A stretch of DNA of 64,000 bases, taken from contig JAQVVD010000003.1 in assembly GCA_028699155.1 (NCBI GenBank), forward strand, positions 1 through 64,000. The letters run 5' to 3'. A program made the translations under genes and the position numbers. This document shows, in pieces, positions 33,883-42,412 of this stretch (its first letter is position 1; every line of letters starts with the position of its first letter). Below the pieces are notes generated by a model, which was given only the letters and a program-made list of their open reading frames with translations, was not told where the DNA came from and did no database searches. The stretch comes from Candidatus Peribacteraceae bacterium. GTDB taxonomy: Bacteria; Patescibacteriota; Gracilibacteria; Peribacterales; Peribacteraceae.

Positions 33883-34431
33883 ATGGACGCAGCGCTCGTA
33901 CGAGAAACACTCGGCTCTCTCCTCACGCACCTCAATCTTCCTTTCGATGCCATCGAGCTTGCGGATGGAGAAGGATTCACGCGTATCGATATACGCTCCC
34001 CATCAGCCAGCCGCATCATCGGCTGGCATGGTGAGACGCTCAACTCGATCCAGCACCTGCTCAAGGCGATCATCCGCACCAAGGAACAGTCGGAAAAGAG
34101 TCCGTTCCTCGTGCTGGATATTGACGGCTACCGCCGTGATCAGGAAGAGAAAGTCTGCAAGGCGGCAGAGCGCAAAGCAGATTTCGTACGAAGGACCGGG
34201 AACAGGGTGGCCCTGCCCCCCATGAGCCCATACTTCCGGCGCATCGTGCACCTGCACATCGCCAATACTCCCGAACTGCAGGACCTCACGACTGCCAGCA
34301 CGGGGGAGGGTGAGTACAGGCAGATCGTGCTCCAGTTAAAAGAGAAACGAGCAGGGCAGGAGCAGGGGGAGGAACTGTCTCCCGTGATCTCCGAGAATGA
34401 AGATAACGGTCTGGAGAATCTGGACATCTAA
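33883..34431 (+). CDS. jag: Jag/KhpB-like KH-R3H RNA-binding protein
   Basis: 182 residues. KH domain about 45-80 with the GxxG-type loop in SRIIGWHGETLNSIQHLL, and R3H domain about 100-150 with RTGNRVALPPMSPYFRRIVH. KhpB with KhpA is a global RNA chaperone tied to cell elongation in Gram-positives. The N-terminal Jag_N domain is short or missing and the acidic tail (SENEDNGLENLDI) is extra. It normally lies next to yidC; here it is separate. The start at 33883 is set by the promoter seven bases upstream. Confidence 0.88.
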   Translation: MDAALVRETLGSLLTHLNLPFDAIELADGEGFTRIDIRSPSASRIIGWHGETLNSIQHLLKAIIRTKEQSEKSPFLVLDIDGYRRDQEEKVCKAAERKADFVRRTGNRVALPPMSPYFRRIVHLHIANTPELQDLTTASTGEGEYRQIVLQLKEKRAGQEQGEELSPVISENEDNGLENLDI

Positions 34432-34440
34432 ACGAGCGGG

Positions 34441-34515
34441 GAGTGAGTAGTGGCTAGTGAAAATGTCGTACTCATCACTAACCACTCACCACTACTCACT
34501 ACTCACTATTCACTG
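34441..34515. repeat. hairpin of GTAGTGA-like units between jag and dnaJ
   Basis: Left arm 34441-34460 (GAGTGAGTAGTGGCTAGTGA) and a longer right arm 34473-34515 of CACTACT/CTCACTA units, the same unit type as at 2710-2800. It lies between two convergent genes and slightly overlaps the dnaJ stop. Confidence 0.7.
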
Positions 34516-35580
34516 CAATTTCCTCCATTCCTCCATGAGTTCCTTCTCCTTGCGCGAGAGCTTCTTGGGGATCTCCACCTGCACCGTCACATAGTGGTCG
34601 CCGTGGCGTGAGCTGCTCAAGACCGGCAGTCCTTTCCCCTGCAGACGCAATACCTGCCCGGGTTGCGTTGCATCGGGAATCCTGAGCGTGACGGGGCCGT
34701 GCACTGTCTCCACCGAGACTTCCGTGCCGAGGATCGCATCGATTGCAGGAATCGTAATTGAGGAACGAATGTCTTCCCGCTCACGCTCGAAACGGTGGTC
34801 GGGTTTGATGCGTATGTGCACGAAGAGATCTCCCGCGGGAGCACCCTGCCGCCCCGCTTCTCCCTCGCCGCGCACGCGGAGCGTCTGCCCGTCATCGATG
34901 CCCGCAGGCACATCGACCGTCACAGTGGTTTTTTCCTCTTTGCGCCCTTCCCCGCCGCAAGCGGAACACGGCGTTTCCGGCACTTTGCCGCTCCCTGCGC
35001 ATGCGGGACACACGACGCTCTGCTGGATCGTACCGAAGAATGACTGAGCAGAGCGGGTGACCTGCCCGGTACCGCTGCATGTGGAACACGTAACAAGTTT
35101 TGTCCCTTCTTTCGCTCCGGAGCCCCCGCATGCGCCGCATGTGTTCTGCTTGCGCAGTGACAGCGCGTGCTGCGCTCCGTGGACAACATCCTGGAGCGTG
35201 ATGATGAGTTCCACTTCCATGTCGCTGCCGCGCCGGTCGCGCGCCTGCTGCCTGCCTGCCCCCTGCCCTCCAAAGAAACTCTCGAAAATGTCGGAAAATC
35301 CTGAGAAATCCGCCTGATTGAATCCGCTGAATCCTCCAAACCCTCCGCCGCCCGGTCCGGCTGAGCCGAACTGGTCGTACATCTGCCGCTTCTTCGGATC
35401 GTTGAGCGTCTCGTACGCCTCGTTGATCTCCTTGTAACGCTGCTCCACGTCTTTATCCCCCTTATCCCCCTTGTGCTTATCGGGATGGAACTCTTTGCTC
35501 AGGCGGCGGTATGCGCGCTTGATCTCCTCCTGCGTCGCAGAACGGCCTACCCCCAGCACTTCGTAGAAATCCTTTGCCAT
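34510..35580 (-). CDS. dnaJ: chaperone DnaJ
   Basis: Hsp40 co-chaperone that stimulates DnaK. 356 residues. J domain 1-70 with HPDK (FHPDKHKGDKGDKD, slightly expanded after HPD), a Gly/Phe-rich region (about 75-120), four CxxCxGxG zinc repeats (CGACGGSG, CSTCSGTG, CPACAGSG, CSACGGEG), and the C-terminal substrate domains ending KEKELMEEWRKLQ. Start ATG 35580 (MAKDFYEVLG). dnaK and grpE are not adjacent. Confidence 0.96.
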   Translation of the reverse strand: MAKDFYEVLGVGRSATQEEIKRAYRRLSKEFHPDKHKGDKGDKDVEQRYKEINEAYETLNDPKKRQMYDQFGSAGPGGGGFGGFSGFNQADFSGFSDIFESFFGGQGAGRQQARDRRGSDMEVELIITLQDVVHGAQHALSLRKQNTCGACGGSGAKEGTKLVTCSTCSGTGQVTRSAQSFFGTIQQSVVCPACAGSGKVPETPCSACGGEGRKEEKTTVTVDVPAGIDDGQTLRVRGEGEAGRQGAPAGDLFVHIRIKPDHRFEREREDIRSSITIPAIDAILGTEVSVETVHGPVTLRIPDATQPGQVLRLQGKGLPVLSSSRHGDHYVTVQVEIPKKLSRKEKELMEEWRKLQ

Positions 35581-35640
35581 ATGCGAGCGGCATTCTAGCG
35601 AGGGATGGCGGGGAATGCCATTTTGTGCTATCATATTCTG

Positions 35641-36708
35641 ATGTTTCTGCAGTGGAATCACCACCATGCGCAACGCCTCACGGGGTGGGCAACACTATCG
35701 CTTGGCATCGTCTTTACCGCGCTTGTGGGATACGGCGCTCTGCAGGGGGGAGTGGGGAACGAAGATGAGCAACTCGCGGCGCGCCTGCTCCCGGCGCACA
35801 TGCGCGGGGAGGTGGAGTGGAAGACGATCAGCGCAGAGGATGTGGATGAGGGAGCCACGGTTCCTCCGCATGTGAATGTGATCTTCCACTTGCCGCTGGA
35901 TATGGAACGCACCACGCGCAAGGTGCTCCTGGGTCCCAGCGGTCAGACCGTGCGCTACTGGGGATACTGCTTCCCGGAGAGCATGGCCGACGAGGACAAT
36001 GCGAACACATGGGGGCTCCCTGGGAAAATCTTCCTCTCGGAAATGGAACAGACGAAAGTCCAGGAAACGCTGCAAGCCAACGAGCGGGAACGTTTTACGA
36101 CTCCCCGCGGTTTCACGGAGGAAACGTTTGAGGACGCAAATAGCATCCGCGGAATCATCCGGCACCAGAAGGAAGTATTCGAAGCGGGTGAAACGTGTTA
36201 CCTCATGACGGAAGAAGTGCTGCCTATCGGAACGGATAACGACAAGGATGGCGCGAATTCCCGCGTGGAGAAACAGTACAAAACCCTCCCCTACAATACA
36301 GATACGGATGGAGACGGCATCGTAGACGGGCTCGAAATTTACGGCGGAACAAACCCCCTCATACGCGATAGTGACGGGGACGGCATCATCGACGGTATTG
36401 AGGACAAGAACCAAAACGGCCGCATAGACTCCGGTGAGACGGACCCGAGGCTCTGGGACAGCGATCGCGACGGGCTGTGCGACGGGTACTGCGTCGTAGA
36501 TTACAGCGCGCGCACCGGCTACAGCGCTCCGCAGGGATTTACGCCGCAGCAGAAGACCAAGTACGTGTACTGGGAGGATAAGAACCTCAACGGGCAGCTG
36601 GACGACGGCGAGACGGACCCCCTCAACGCAGACACGGATGGGGATGGAGTTCCGGATGACATAGAATTCTACCGTTGCTACATCACGAAAGAGGATGATT
36701 GCAACTGA
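35641..36708 (+). CDS. surface protein with thrombospondin type 3 calcium repeats
   Basis: 355 residues. An N-terminal membrane anchor or signal (TLSLGIVFTALVGYGALQG, about 16-34), an unrecognised domain of about 150 residues, then calcium-loop repeats: TDNDKDGANS, NTDTDGDGIVDGLE, DSDGDGIIDGIEDKNQNGRI, DSDRDGLCDG, DKNLNGQLDDGETD and ADTDGDGVPDD. The DxDxDGxxD spacing is that of TSP3/dockerin-like loops that need Ca2+. ATG 35641 follows a TATCAT -10 at six bases. The next gene starts 25 bases after its stop, so the two may belong together at the surface. Confidence 0.85.
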   Translation: MFLQWNHHHAQRLTGWATLSLGIVFTALVGYGALQGGVGNEDEQLAARLLPAHMRGEVEWKTISAEDVDEGATVPPHVNVIFHLPLDMERTTRKVLLGPSGQTVRYWGYCFPESMADEDNANTWGLPGKIFLSEMEQTKVQETLQANERERFTTPRGFTEETFEDANSIRGIIRHQKEVFEAGETCYLMTEEVLPIGTDNDKDGANSRVEKQYKTLPYNTDTDGDGIVDGLEIYGGTNPLIRDSDGDGIIDGIEDKNQNGRIDSGETDPRLWDSDRDGLCDGYCVVDYSARTGYSAPQGFTPQQKTKYVYWEDKNLNGQLDDGETDPLNADTDGDGVPDDIEFYRCYITKEDDCN

Positions 36709-36727
36709 TACAAAAATCTGCTACAAT
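36699..36727 (+). promoter_or_regulatory. promoter, TTGCAA-17-TACAAT, leaderless type
   Basis: TTGCAA (36699-36704), 17-base spacer, TACAAT (36722-36727). The ATG at 36734 is six bases downstream. Confidence 0.6.
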
Positions 36728-36733
36728 ACTATG

Positions 36734-37318
36734 ATGACTTTGCAATTTCGGACACTGGCGCTCACGGCACTCCTCACGATCGTGCTCGCACCTGCAGCGC
36801 ACGCATACGTGAATCCCTACGACGTGCTGCTTGCCAACGAACTGCTCCTGCCTCCGCAGCCGCGCATGACAGAGGACCGCTTAGACAGGCAGCAATTGGA
36901 AAGTGCTGCCCGGAGAGAAGAGGAACAGGCCGCGATTTTTGCAGAACAGCAACCGCCCGCAGTCGTGCAGCTTGAATCAGAGACTGAGGGGGAATCTCAT
37001 ACTGCCGCATCAGAGGAAACAACGGCATCCACGCCGGAGAGCATGGAACTGCTCTCGCTCATGCGCGCGCTCGAGCGCATTAAGACGAGCCAGGCGCAGG
37101 CCAAAGCAGAGGAAGCAGTACGCCAGCAGGCATTCCTGCTCCTGCAACAGAACGGCATTGAGCTGCACGGAGGTGCGCCCCTCCTGCAGGGCAAAGGAAA
37201 CAATCTGGCTCCTACCGGTGCCGGTACAGTTGCAGCAGTCATTCTTGCGCTTGCAGGCATTGCCTGGACCATGCGCAGGGCCTACCGCTCTTCGCGGCTG
37301 GCACACACACACTCCTAA
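36734..37318 (+). CDS. secreted protein with LAPTG-type C-terminal sorting signal
   Basis: 194 residues, no family. A signal peptide at 1-24 (MTLQFRTLALTALLTIVLAP then AHA), a polar Glu/Gln/Ala-rich middle with probable coiled coil (LMRALERIKTSQAQAKAEEA), and a C-terminus made of LAPTG (about 159-163), a hydrophobic span (VAAVILALAGIAWTM) and a basic tail (RRAYRSSR). That tripartite end is what sortases act on; LAxTG is the form recognised by class E sortases. No sortase gene is in the window. ATG 36734 is preferred over 36731 because of promoter spacing. Confidence 0.6.
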   Translation: MTLQFRTLALTALLTIVLAPAAHAYVNPYDVLLANELLLPPQPRMTEDRLDRQQLESAARREEEQAAIFAEQQPPAVVQLESETEGESHTAASEETTASTPESMELLSLMRALERIKTSQAQAKAEEAVRQQAFLLLQQNGIELHGGAPLLQGKGNNLAPTGAGTVAAVILALAGIAWTMRRAYRSSRLAHTHS

Positions 37319-37351
37319 ACGCATTGAAGATCTGCTAGGGTAGTCATCCAT

Positions 37352-38971
37352 ATGATGACCACTGCGCTTTCGCTGACCGGCAAACGATGGATTCTGCCGC
37401 GCGCAGATTCTGCCGCGCACCCAACGGCTGCCGCGCTGCCGGAACGGCTCTTGCATGAACGCATGCTCAACGCACCTGCACAATCAGGTACGCTGCCGGA
37501 TATGCCGAGAGCCGTGGAGAGGATTCGCACAGCAATGGAGCATGGAGAATGCATTGGCGTCTTCGGAGACTACGACTGCGACGGCATCACCGCCGTTGCG
37601 CAGATTGTGCGCTTCTTCCGCCGCAACGGCATCACGCCGTTCGTGCGGCTTCCGCATCGCGTGCAGGATGGCTATGGCCTGAATCAATCGCTCGTGCGGG
37701 AATTTCTGGACCAGGGTGTTTCACTACTCCTCACGGCAGATACCGGCGTCTCTTCCGCGCCGGAAATTGCCGCGCTCAAGGCAGCGGGCGTCGATACCAT
37801 CGTCACGGACCACCACGCCGTGCCGCAGGAACTCCCCGACGCATTTGCACTCCTGCATCCGGCAACCGATCCTGCCTATCCCGCGCCGCATCCCTCCGGC
37901 GCCGGGGTCGTGTTCCAGCTGGTACGCGCCCTGGAGCATGATGCGTGGAAGGAGCGCGATACCGATGCCGCGCTCGCGATGATCGGCACGATTGCGGATC
38001 TGGTGGAACTGCGTGGGCAGAACCGCGCATTGGTACGGGAGGGCCTCGCCTCCCTCGGGCGCATTCCGGCGGAGTCGCCTCTGCGCATGCTCGTAGAAAT
38101 CTCCGGCATCCATGGCACGGAAGTCACGAGTACGGATATTGCGTTCCGCATCGCCCCGCGCATCAATGCGTCGGGGCGGATCGCCGATCCGCAGCTCGCG
38201 CTGCAGGCGCTGCTGGATGGCGGAGCTGCGATTGCGCAACTCGATGCACTGAACAGGGAACGCCAGGAACAAACCGACACGTACGTCTCGGATGCGCTGG
38301 AAACAATCGGTGCGACGAGCTCTCAGAACGTGCTGCTCAGCGCACTGAAACCGGAGTACCCGCATGGCATCATCGGCCTGATCGCAGGCAAGCTCACGGA
38401 ACAATTCGGCAGGCCGAGCATCGTGGCAACCGTGGATGATGGAATATGCACGGCATCGCTGCGCAGCACCAGTTGCTACCACGTGACGGAGGGACTCACC
38501 CGCTGCGCGCACCTGCTCTCCCGCTACGGCGGGCACGCGCAGGCGGCGGGCTGCACGCTGCAGCGGGGGAACTGGGAACCACTCATAGAAGCGCTCTCTG
38601 CAGATATCGCCAAGAGAACGTCTCCGGCAGAACTGGTCCCCACGCTCCATGCGGATGCGACACTGCGCGCCGAAGACATCACGCCTGATCTGGTACGCAG
38701 GCTGCGAGCGCTGGAACCGTACGGCCAGGGAAACAGGGAACCTCTCTTCCTGCTGGAGAATGTTGCATGTGCAGGCGCACGCCGCGTCGGGCGCGAATCG
38801 GCGCACCTGCAGTGCAGGGTCGCAGGGAGGAAAGGGATAGGATTCGGGCTGGGACACCTCCATCAGTACTGCGAAGGCACGATGAATATCCTCTGCCGCC
38901 TCGGCATGGATTCCTGGCAGGGTCTGACTGAACCGCAGGTATTCATTGTGGATATGAAAAGAAATACTTGA
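37352..38971 (+). CDS. recJ: single-stranded-DNA exonuclease RecJ
   Basis: 5'-3' ssDNA exonuclease for recombination and mismatch repair. 539 residues. DHH motifs I-III: GVFGDYDCDGITAV, TADTGV and VTDHHAVP; then DHHA1 with GRIADPQ further on and RYGGHAQAAGCTL (GGHxxAAG). The C-terminal OB fold ends QVFIVDMKRNT. The N-terminus is slightly shorter than E. coli RecJ (577). A hairpin of tandem units follows the stop. Confidence 0.94.
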   Translation: MMTTALSLTGKRWILPRADSAAHPTAAALPERLLHERMLNAPAQSGTLPDMPRAVERIRTAMEHGECIGVFGDYDCDGITAVAQIVRFFRRNGITPFVRLPHRVQDGYGLNQSLVREFLDQGVSLLLTADTGVSSAPEIAALKAAGVDTIVTDHHAVPQELPDAFALLHPATDPAYPAPHPSGAGVVFQLVRALEHDAWKERDTDAALAMIGTIADLVELRGQNRALVREGLASLGRIPAESPLRMLVEISGIHGTEVTSTDIAFRIAPRINASGRIADPQLALQALLDGGAAIAQLDALNRERQEQTDTYVSDALETIGATSSQNVLLSALKPEYPHGIIGLIAGKLTEQFGRPSIVATVDDGICTASLRSTSCYHVTEGLTRCAHLLSRYGGHAQAAGCTLQRGNWEPLIEALSADIAKRTSPAELVPTLHADATLRAEDITPDLVRRLRALEPYGQGNREPLFLLENVACAGARRVGRESAHLQCRVAGRKGIGFGLGHLHQYCEGTMNILCRLGMDSWQGLTEPQVFIVDMKRNT

Positions 38972-39115
38972 ATTGAACATTGAAAATGGAAACAGAAAAA
39001 TTGTCATCCCGAGCTTTGTTGAAGGGCGACAATTTGATGCATGTCTGGTTCGACAGAGCTCACCATGACATAGTCACCCATTTTCAATTTTCAATTTTCA
39101 ATTTTCAATTTTTTC
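38972..39115. repeat. hairpin of ATTGAAAATGG units with a nested element
   Basis: Arms at 38972-39004 (ATTGAACATTGAAAATGG) and 39077-39115 (five TCAATTT units). Nested between them, 39000-39071, are two palindromic pieces of the widespread GTCATCC..GACAAT and GTTCGACAGAGCTCACCATGAC types, so one repeat seems to have jumped into another. It lies between convergent recJ and the regulator. Confidence 0.7.
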
Positions 39116-39338
39116 ACACAGGCACCAGGTTCCCCTCCATAGAGAACACTTCGCTGATCGGCGCCTCCAGTGCCGCAGCGATCTTATATGCAAGGAGCAC
39201 CGACGGATTCGTCTGCCCGCGCTCGATACTCATGATGGTCTGGCGGCTCACGCCTGTGCGCAGTGCGAGTTCCTCCTGGGTCATGTGCCTTTCGAATCGA
39301 AGGCGACGGATCGTGTTGCGGAGGATTGGGCCAGACAT
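39114..39338 (-). CDS. XRE-type helix-turn-helix regulator
   Basis: 74 residues, one HTH_3 domain: FERHMTQEELALRTGVSRQT then MSIERGQTNPSVLLAYKIA. It resembles the short YozG/Cro-like regulators with an added metabolite-free tail (EVFSMEGNLVPV). Targets unknown; it lies upstream of uppP on the same strand with a 96-base gap on the far side of its own stop, so it is not clearly in that operon. Confidence 0.88.
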   Translation of the reverse strand: MSGPILRNTIRRLRFERHMTQEELALRTGVSRQTIMSIERGQTNPSVLLAYKIAAALEAPISEVFSMEGNLVPV

Positions 39339-39434
39339 ACAAAGTAAAGGAAAGTTGTAATCGCGGGAAGTGGAGGCATTGTACTGAGCAATGCTAAAGA
39401 ATCAAGTCTACTCACAGAGGAAATATACGGCTGG

Positions 39435-40226
39435 TCACACGGCGAATGCGAGCAGGAAGAACGCGAGCGGAACCAGATACAGCGTGAACCAGGCAAGACT
39501 GTGCCGCGCGACGAATTTCCTCAGAGAGAGAATGGCGATGACGCTGACGCCGAAGGAAGAGAGGAATCCTGCGAGTACCGCCGCGAGCGGAAGGGGCACG
39601 ACATTTCCGCTCATGACATCGGCGCATGCGGAGAGGCTTGCCCCCACGATAATCGGGAATGCCATGAGGAAAGAGAAGTCGAGCGCTTGCGCCCTGGTCA
39701 ATCCTGTCAGCTGCCCCGCGCTGATCGTGGAGCCGGAACGGGAAATACCGGGAATGAGCGCGACCGCCTGGATGAGCCCAATGGGGAGCACGTGTTTCCA
39801 CGTCATGCGCGCTGTCGTAAGGCTGCCGCGCGCCCGATGCGCGATGAGCAGCAGCGCGCTGGTGGCGAGGAACGCGAACGCGACCGATTCCACCGAGCGC
39901 AGCGAACCTGCGACCGTTTCCTCGAAGAACACGCCTGCAACCGCTCCGGGAATCGTCGCAATAATGAGCAGGAGGAGCAATCGCCGATGCACCCTGTCTC
40001 CGGTGAACGGCGATGCGGCGATCCGCCACCATGTGCCCGCATAGCAGAGCAGCAATGCCAGCGCGGTGGCGGCATGCAGAAGGATGTCGAAGGTAAGCAA
40101 GCTGCGCGGATCGGCGCTGAGCGGCAACCACGCCTCCAGCAGGATCAGGTGCCCCGAGCTGGAAACGGGAAGGAACTCTGTGAGCCCCTGGAGTATGCCG
40201 AGGAGGAGAGCCTGCAGGGCTGTCAT
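39435..40226 (-). CDS. uppP: undecaprenyl-diphosphatase UppP/BacA
   Basis: Integral membrane phosphatase that turns undecaprenyl diphosphate into the monophosphate outside the membrane, recycling the lipid carrier; it also gives bacitracin tolerance. 263 residues, eight spans. GILQGLTEFLPVSSSGHLIL near the start and GISRSGSTISAGQLTGLTR (about 153-171) are the two catalytic blocks, with Glu, Ser, His and Arg in place. It follows the DUF368 transporter gene by 57 bases on the same strand. Confidence 0.96.
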   Translation of the reverse strand: MTALQALLLGILQGLTEFLPVSSSGHLILLEAWLPLSADPRSLLTFDILLHAATALALLLCYAGTWWRIAASPFTGDRVHRRLLLLLIIATIPGAVAGVFFEETVAGSLRSVESVAFAFLATSALLLIAHRARGSLTTARMTWKHVLPIGLIQAVALIPGISRSGSTISAGQLTGLTRAQALDFSFLMAFPIIVGASLSACADVMSGNVVPLPLAAVLAGFLSSFGVSVIAILSLRKFVARHSLAWFTLYLVPLAFFLLAFAV

Positions 40227-40283
40227 GCAGCCGTAGCTTACAGGTTTATTCTCACGAGGGCGACGACGGCAACCTTCGTACGG

Positions 40284-41228
40284 CTACACACGTCGGCACT
40301 GCCCTTTGATGTTCGCCAGCCGCTCCAGGAGAATGATGACTACTATGCCCGCCACCATGAGCACAATGGGCATCACTGCCTCTGCCTGCAGCGTTCCGTT
40401 CTCCAGGAAGACCGGCAGTCTGTTCTGTTGCAGCAATTCCGCGCCGCTCCCCGTGACCTTCCACGGCCAGATGCGGCGCAGGCTCCCGAGCATCAGCCCC
40501 GTGAGCACCGCCATCGTCACATCGTGGTAGCGGCGCAGGAGCCATCCGAGCACCTGAGTGAATCCGATGATTCCTGCTCCGGCGCCGATTGAGAAGAGGA
40601 GAATGCTCCCCACATCCCGTTCATTGACGGCGCGCAGAATGAATTCGTACTTCCCGAGGAGCACGAGCAGGAATGAGCCCGAAACTCCCGGGAGGATCAT
40701 GGCGCAAATCGCAACCGCCCCGCTGAAGATCAGGAACCACCACGTCTCGGGCGTCTCCACGGGAACGAGTCCTACAATGATGTATGCAGATACGGCGCCT
40801 ATGATGAGCGCCATGAGGAGTGGCGTATTCCACCGGGCAATGCGCCTGCCTACAATGAGCACCGATGCGAGGACCAACCCGAAGAAGAAGCTCCAGACGT
40901 ACGTAGGGTACGCCGTGAGCGCGAATTCTATGCTGTGTGCCAGCGTGGCAATCGCGGCGAGAATCCCCGCGCCCACCGAGAGCAGGAACGCCAGGTTCAT
41001 CTCCTTCCAGATTCTCCGTATGCGCGCCGTCAGGAGTACCTGTACGCATTCGATTCTTCCAAAGGCGCGAATGGAATACACGAGCTCCTCGTAGATGCCG
41101 AGAATGAATGCCATCGTCCCTCCGGAAACGCCCGGCACGATGTCGGCACACCCCATGCAGAAGCCCGAAAGGAAAAACCGAACATACGCGCGCATACCGC
41201 GGCGGCACTTGGCGTTGACAGCAGACAT
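40284..41228 (-). CDS. DUF368 family polyprenyl-phosphate transporter (PopT-like)
   Basis: 314 residues, about nine membrane spans. The repeated family motif is seen twice: CMGCADIVPGVSGGTMAFIL near the start and AMILPGVSGSFLLVLLGKYE in the middle, as expected for an inverted-repeat transporter. DUF368 proteins (PopT) flip undecaprenyl phosphate back to the cytoplasmic face. Placed just before uppP, it completes the recycling step after UppP acts. Start ATG 41228, or ATG 41195 (MRAYVRFF). Confidence 0.87.
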   Translation of the reverse strand: MSAVNAKCRRGMRAYVRFFLSGFCMGCADIVPGVSGGTMAFILGIYEELVYSIRAFGRIECVQVLLTARIRRIWKEMNLAFLLSVGAGILAAIATLAHSIEFALTAYPTYVWSFFFGLVLASVLIVGRRIARWNTPLLMALIIGAVSAYIIVGLVPVETPETWWFLIFSGAVAICAMILPGVSGSFLLVLLGKYEFILRAVNERDVGSILLFSIGAGAGIIGFTQVLGWLLRRYHDVTMAVLTGLMLGSLRRIWPWKVTGSGAELLQQNRLPVFLENGTLQAEAVMPIVLMVAGIVVIILLERLANIKGQCRRV

Positions 41229-41351
41229 GTGGGAATGCTTGGAAGAAAAAGATGGAGGACGCGCGTTACAACCTACCATCTGCACCTCATGAGTTACCAG
41301 TCCATAAAGCAGAATATCTCACAACTTCCGCATGTGAGCTACTCCTCATTT

Positions 41352-41381
41352 TTGCAGTCACGCACTCACTCTCTGTATCAT
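41352..41381 (+). promoter_or_regulatory. hsp20 promoter, TTGCAG-18-TATCAT
   Basis: TTGCAG (41352-41357), 18-base spacer, TATCAT (41376-41381); the ATG at 41390 is eight bases on, so the mRNA would have almost no leader. No heat-shock inverted repeat such as CIRCE is present. Confidence 0.5.
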
Positions 41382-41389
41382 TGCATGAA

Positions 41390-41878
41390 ATGAACCCCTC
41401 TCCGTTCCACGGAATCTTCTCCTTCGGCGCCACTCAGGGTGAATCCTTCGGCAAGATGCAGGAGGATGTCCAGGCGGTGCAGATACCGGAATCGATGGTT
41501 TCTTCGCGGCAGCACACTGCGACGATCCCGGCGGTGCAGCAACGGCCCGTGGGGCAGATTGCGGTGGATATCTACGAGCAGGATGACTACTACATCATCC
41601 GCGCTCCGATCGCGGGGGTCCGCCTGAGCGATCTGGATATTGAAGTGGATGAGAAAATCCTCACCATCAGGGGAACCAGGCGCGTGAGCGATACGATCCC
41701 CGAGGATCAGTTCTACCTGCAGGAATGTTTCTGGGGAGAATTCAGCCGGAGCATTACGATGCCATTCTCCGTAGACCCCAAGAAGGTGAAGGCGACATTC
41801 TCCAAAGACTCGATCCTCAAAGTCATCATCCCGAAAGAGGACAAGGTGAAGGTCATCCGGATTAACGAGGGAAGCTGA
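41390..41878 (+). CDS. Hsp20/alpha-crystallin small heat-shock protein
   Basis: 162 residues. A disordered N-terminal arm of about 65 residues precedes the crystallin domain: IAVDIYEQDDYYIIRAPIAG, then VDEKILTIRGTRRV, the oligomer loop, and ATFSKDSILKVIIPKE with the family's A-x-x-x-n-G-v-L block slightly altered (SKDSIL instead of GVL). The C-terminal IxI is present as VKVIRI. Holdase chaperone. It converges with the H1-like gene, five bases apart. Confidence 0.9.
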   Translation: MNPSPFHGIFSFGATQGESFGKMQEDVQAVQIPESMVSSRQHTATIPAVQQRPVGQIAVDIYEQDDYYIIRAPIAGVRLSDLDIEVDEKILTIRGTRRVSDTIPEDQFYLQECFWGEFSRSITMPFSVDPKKVKATFSKDSILKVIIPKEDKVKVIRINEGS

Positions 41879-41883
41879 TCCCG

Positions 41884-42279
41884 CTATTTCTTCTTCTTAT
41901 TCTTCGCAGCGGTCTTCTTTTTGGCTGCAGGTTTCGCCCTGGTATGCACTTTCTTCGCCAGCTTCTTCTTGGGAACGGTCTTCGCCTTTTTCGAGGCGGT
42001 TTTCCTGGCTGGAGAGGCAACTTGTTTCTTTGCCGCCTGAGGACTGTTGATCTTCCGCACAATCTGTTGCTGCACGTCCTTCAGGCTATCGAGTACGTCT
42101 TCTCCTCCCATGTACCGCCAGTCCGCCTGCCGGAGGAGCGAGGAGAATTCCCGCATGCGTTCCCTGGCCACGCGGCGCTCCTGCGGATCGGAGAGATCGC
42201 TGTGGAGGAACTCGGCGAGGTCCACCTGCAGCAGGTACAGGTTCTGCACCACGGAGAGATCTGACTTGGAAACTTTCAT
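41884..42279 (-). CDS. histone H1-like Lys/Ala-rich protein
   Basis: 131 residues. The N-terminal half (1-70) is a helical charged segment (NLYLLQVDLAEFLHSDLSD, QERRVARERMREF); the C-terminal 60 residues are mainly Lys, Ala, Pro and Arg (ARKTASKKAKTVPKKKLAKK), ending in KNKKKK. Such tails bind DNA in eukaryotic H1 and in bacterial H1-like proteins of Chlamydia and Bordetella. I do not recognise the N-terminal domain. A nucleoid role is inference, supported by composition only. Confidence 0.65.
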   Translation of the reverse strand: MKVSKSDLSVVQNLYLLQVDLAEFLHSDLSDPQERRVARERMREFSSLLRQADWRYMGGEDVLDSLKDVQQQIVRKINSPQAAKKQVASPARKTASKKAKTVPKKKLAKKVHTRAKPAAKKKTAAKNKKKK

Positions 42280-42412
42280 GGTATTTGTGTGGGAAGTTTC
42301 TGATCATTGTAGAGGAAAGGCTTCAAGAAGTCAAAAGAGCTGCATGTAAGAAGAGGATACCTTAGTTTCCACATGCAGATCCCTGTGGGAAATGCTACCT
42401 TGTTTCCGCCCC

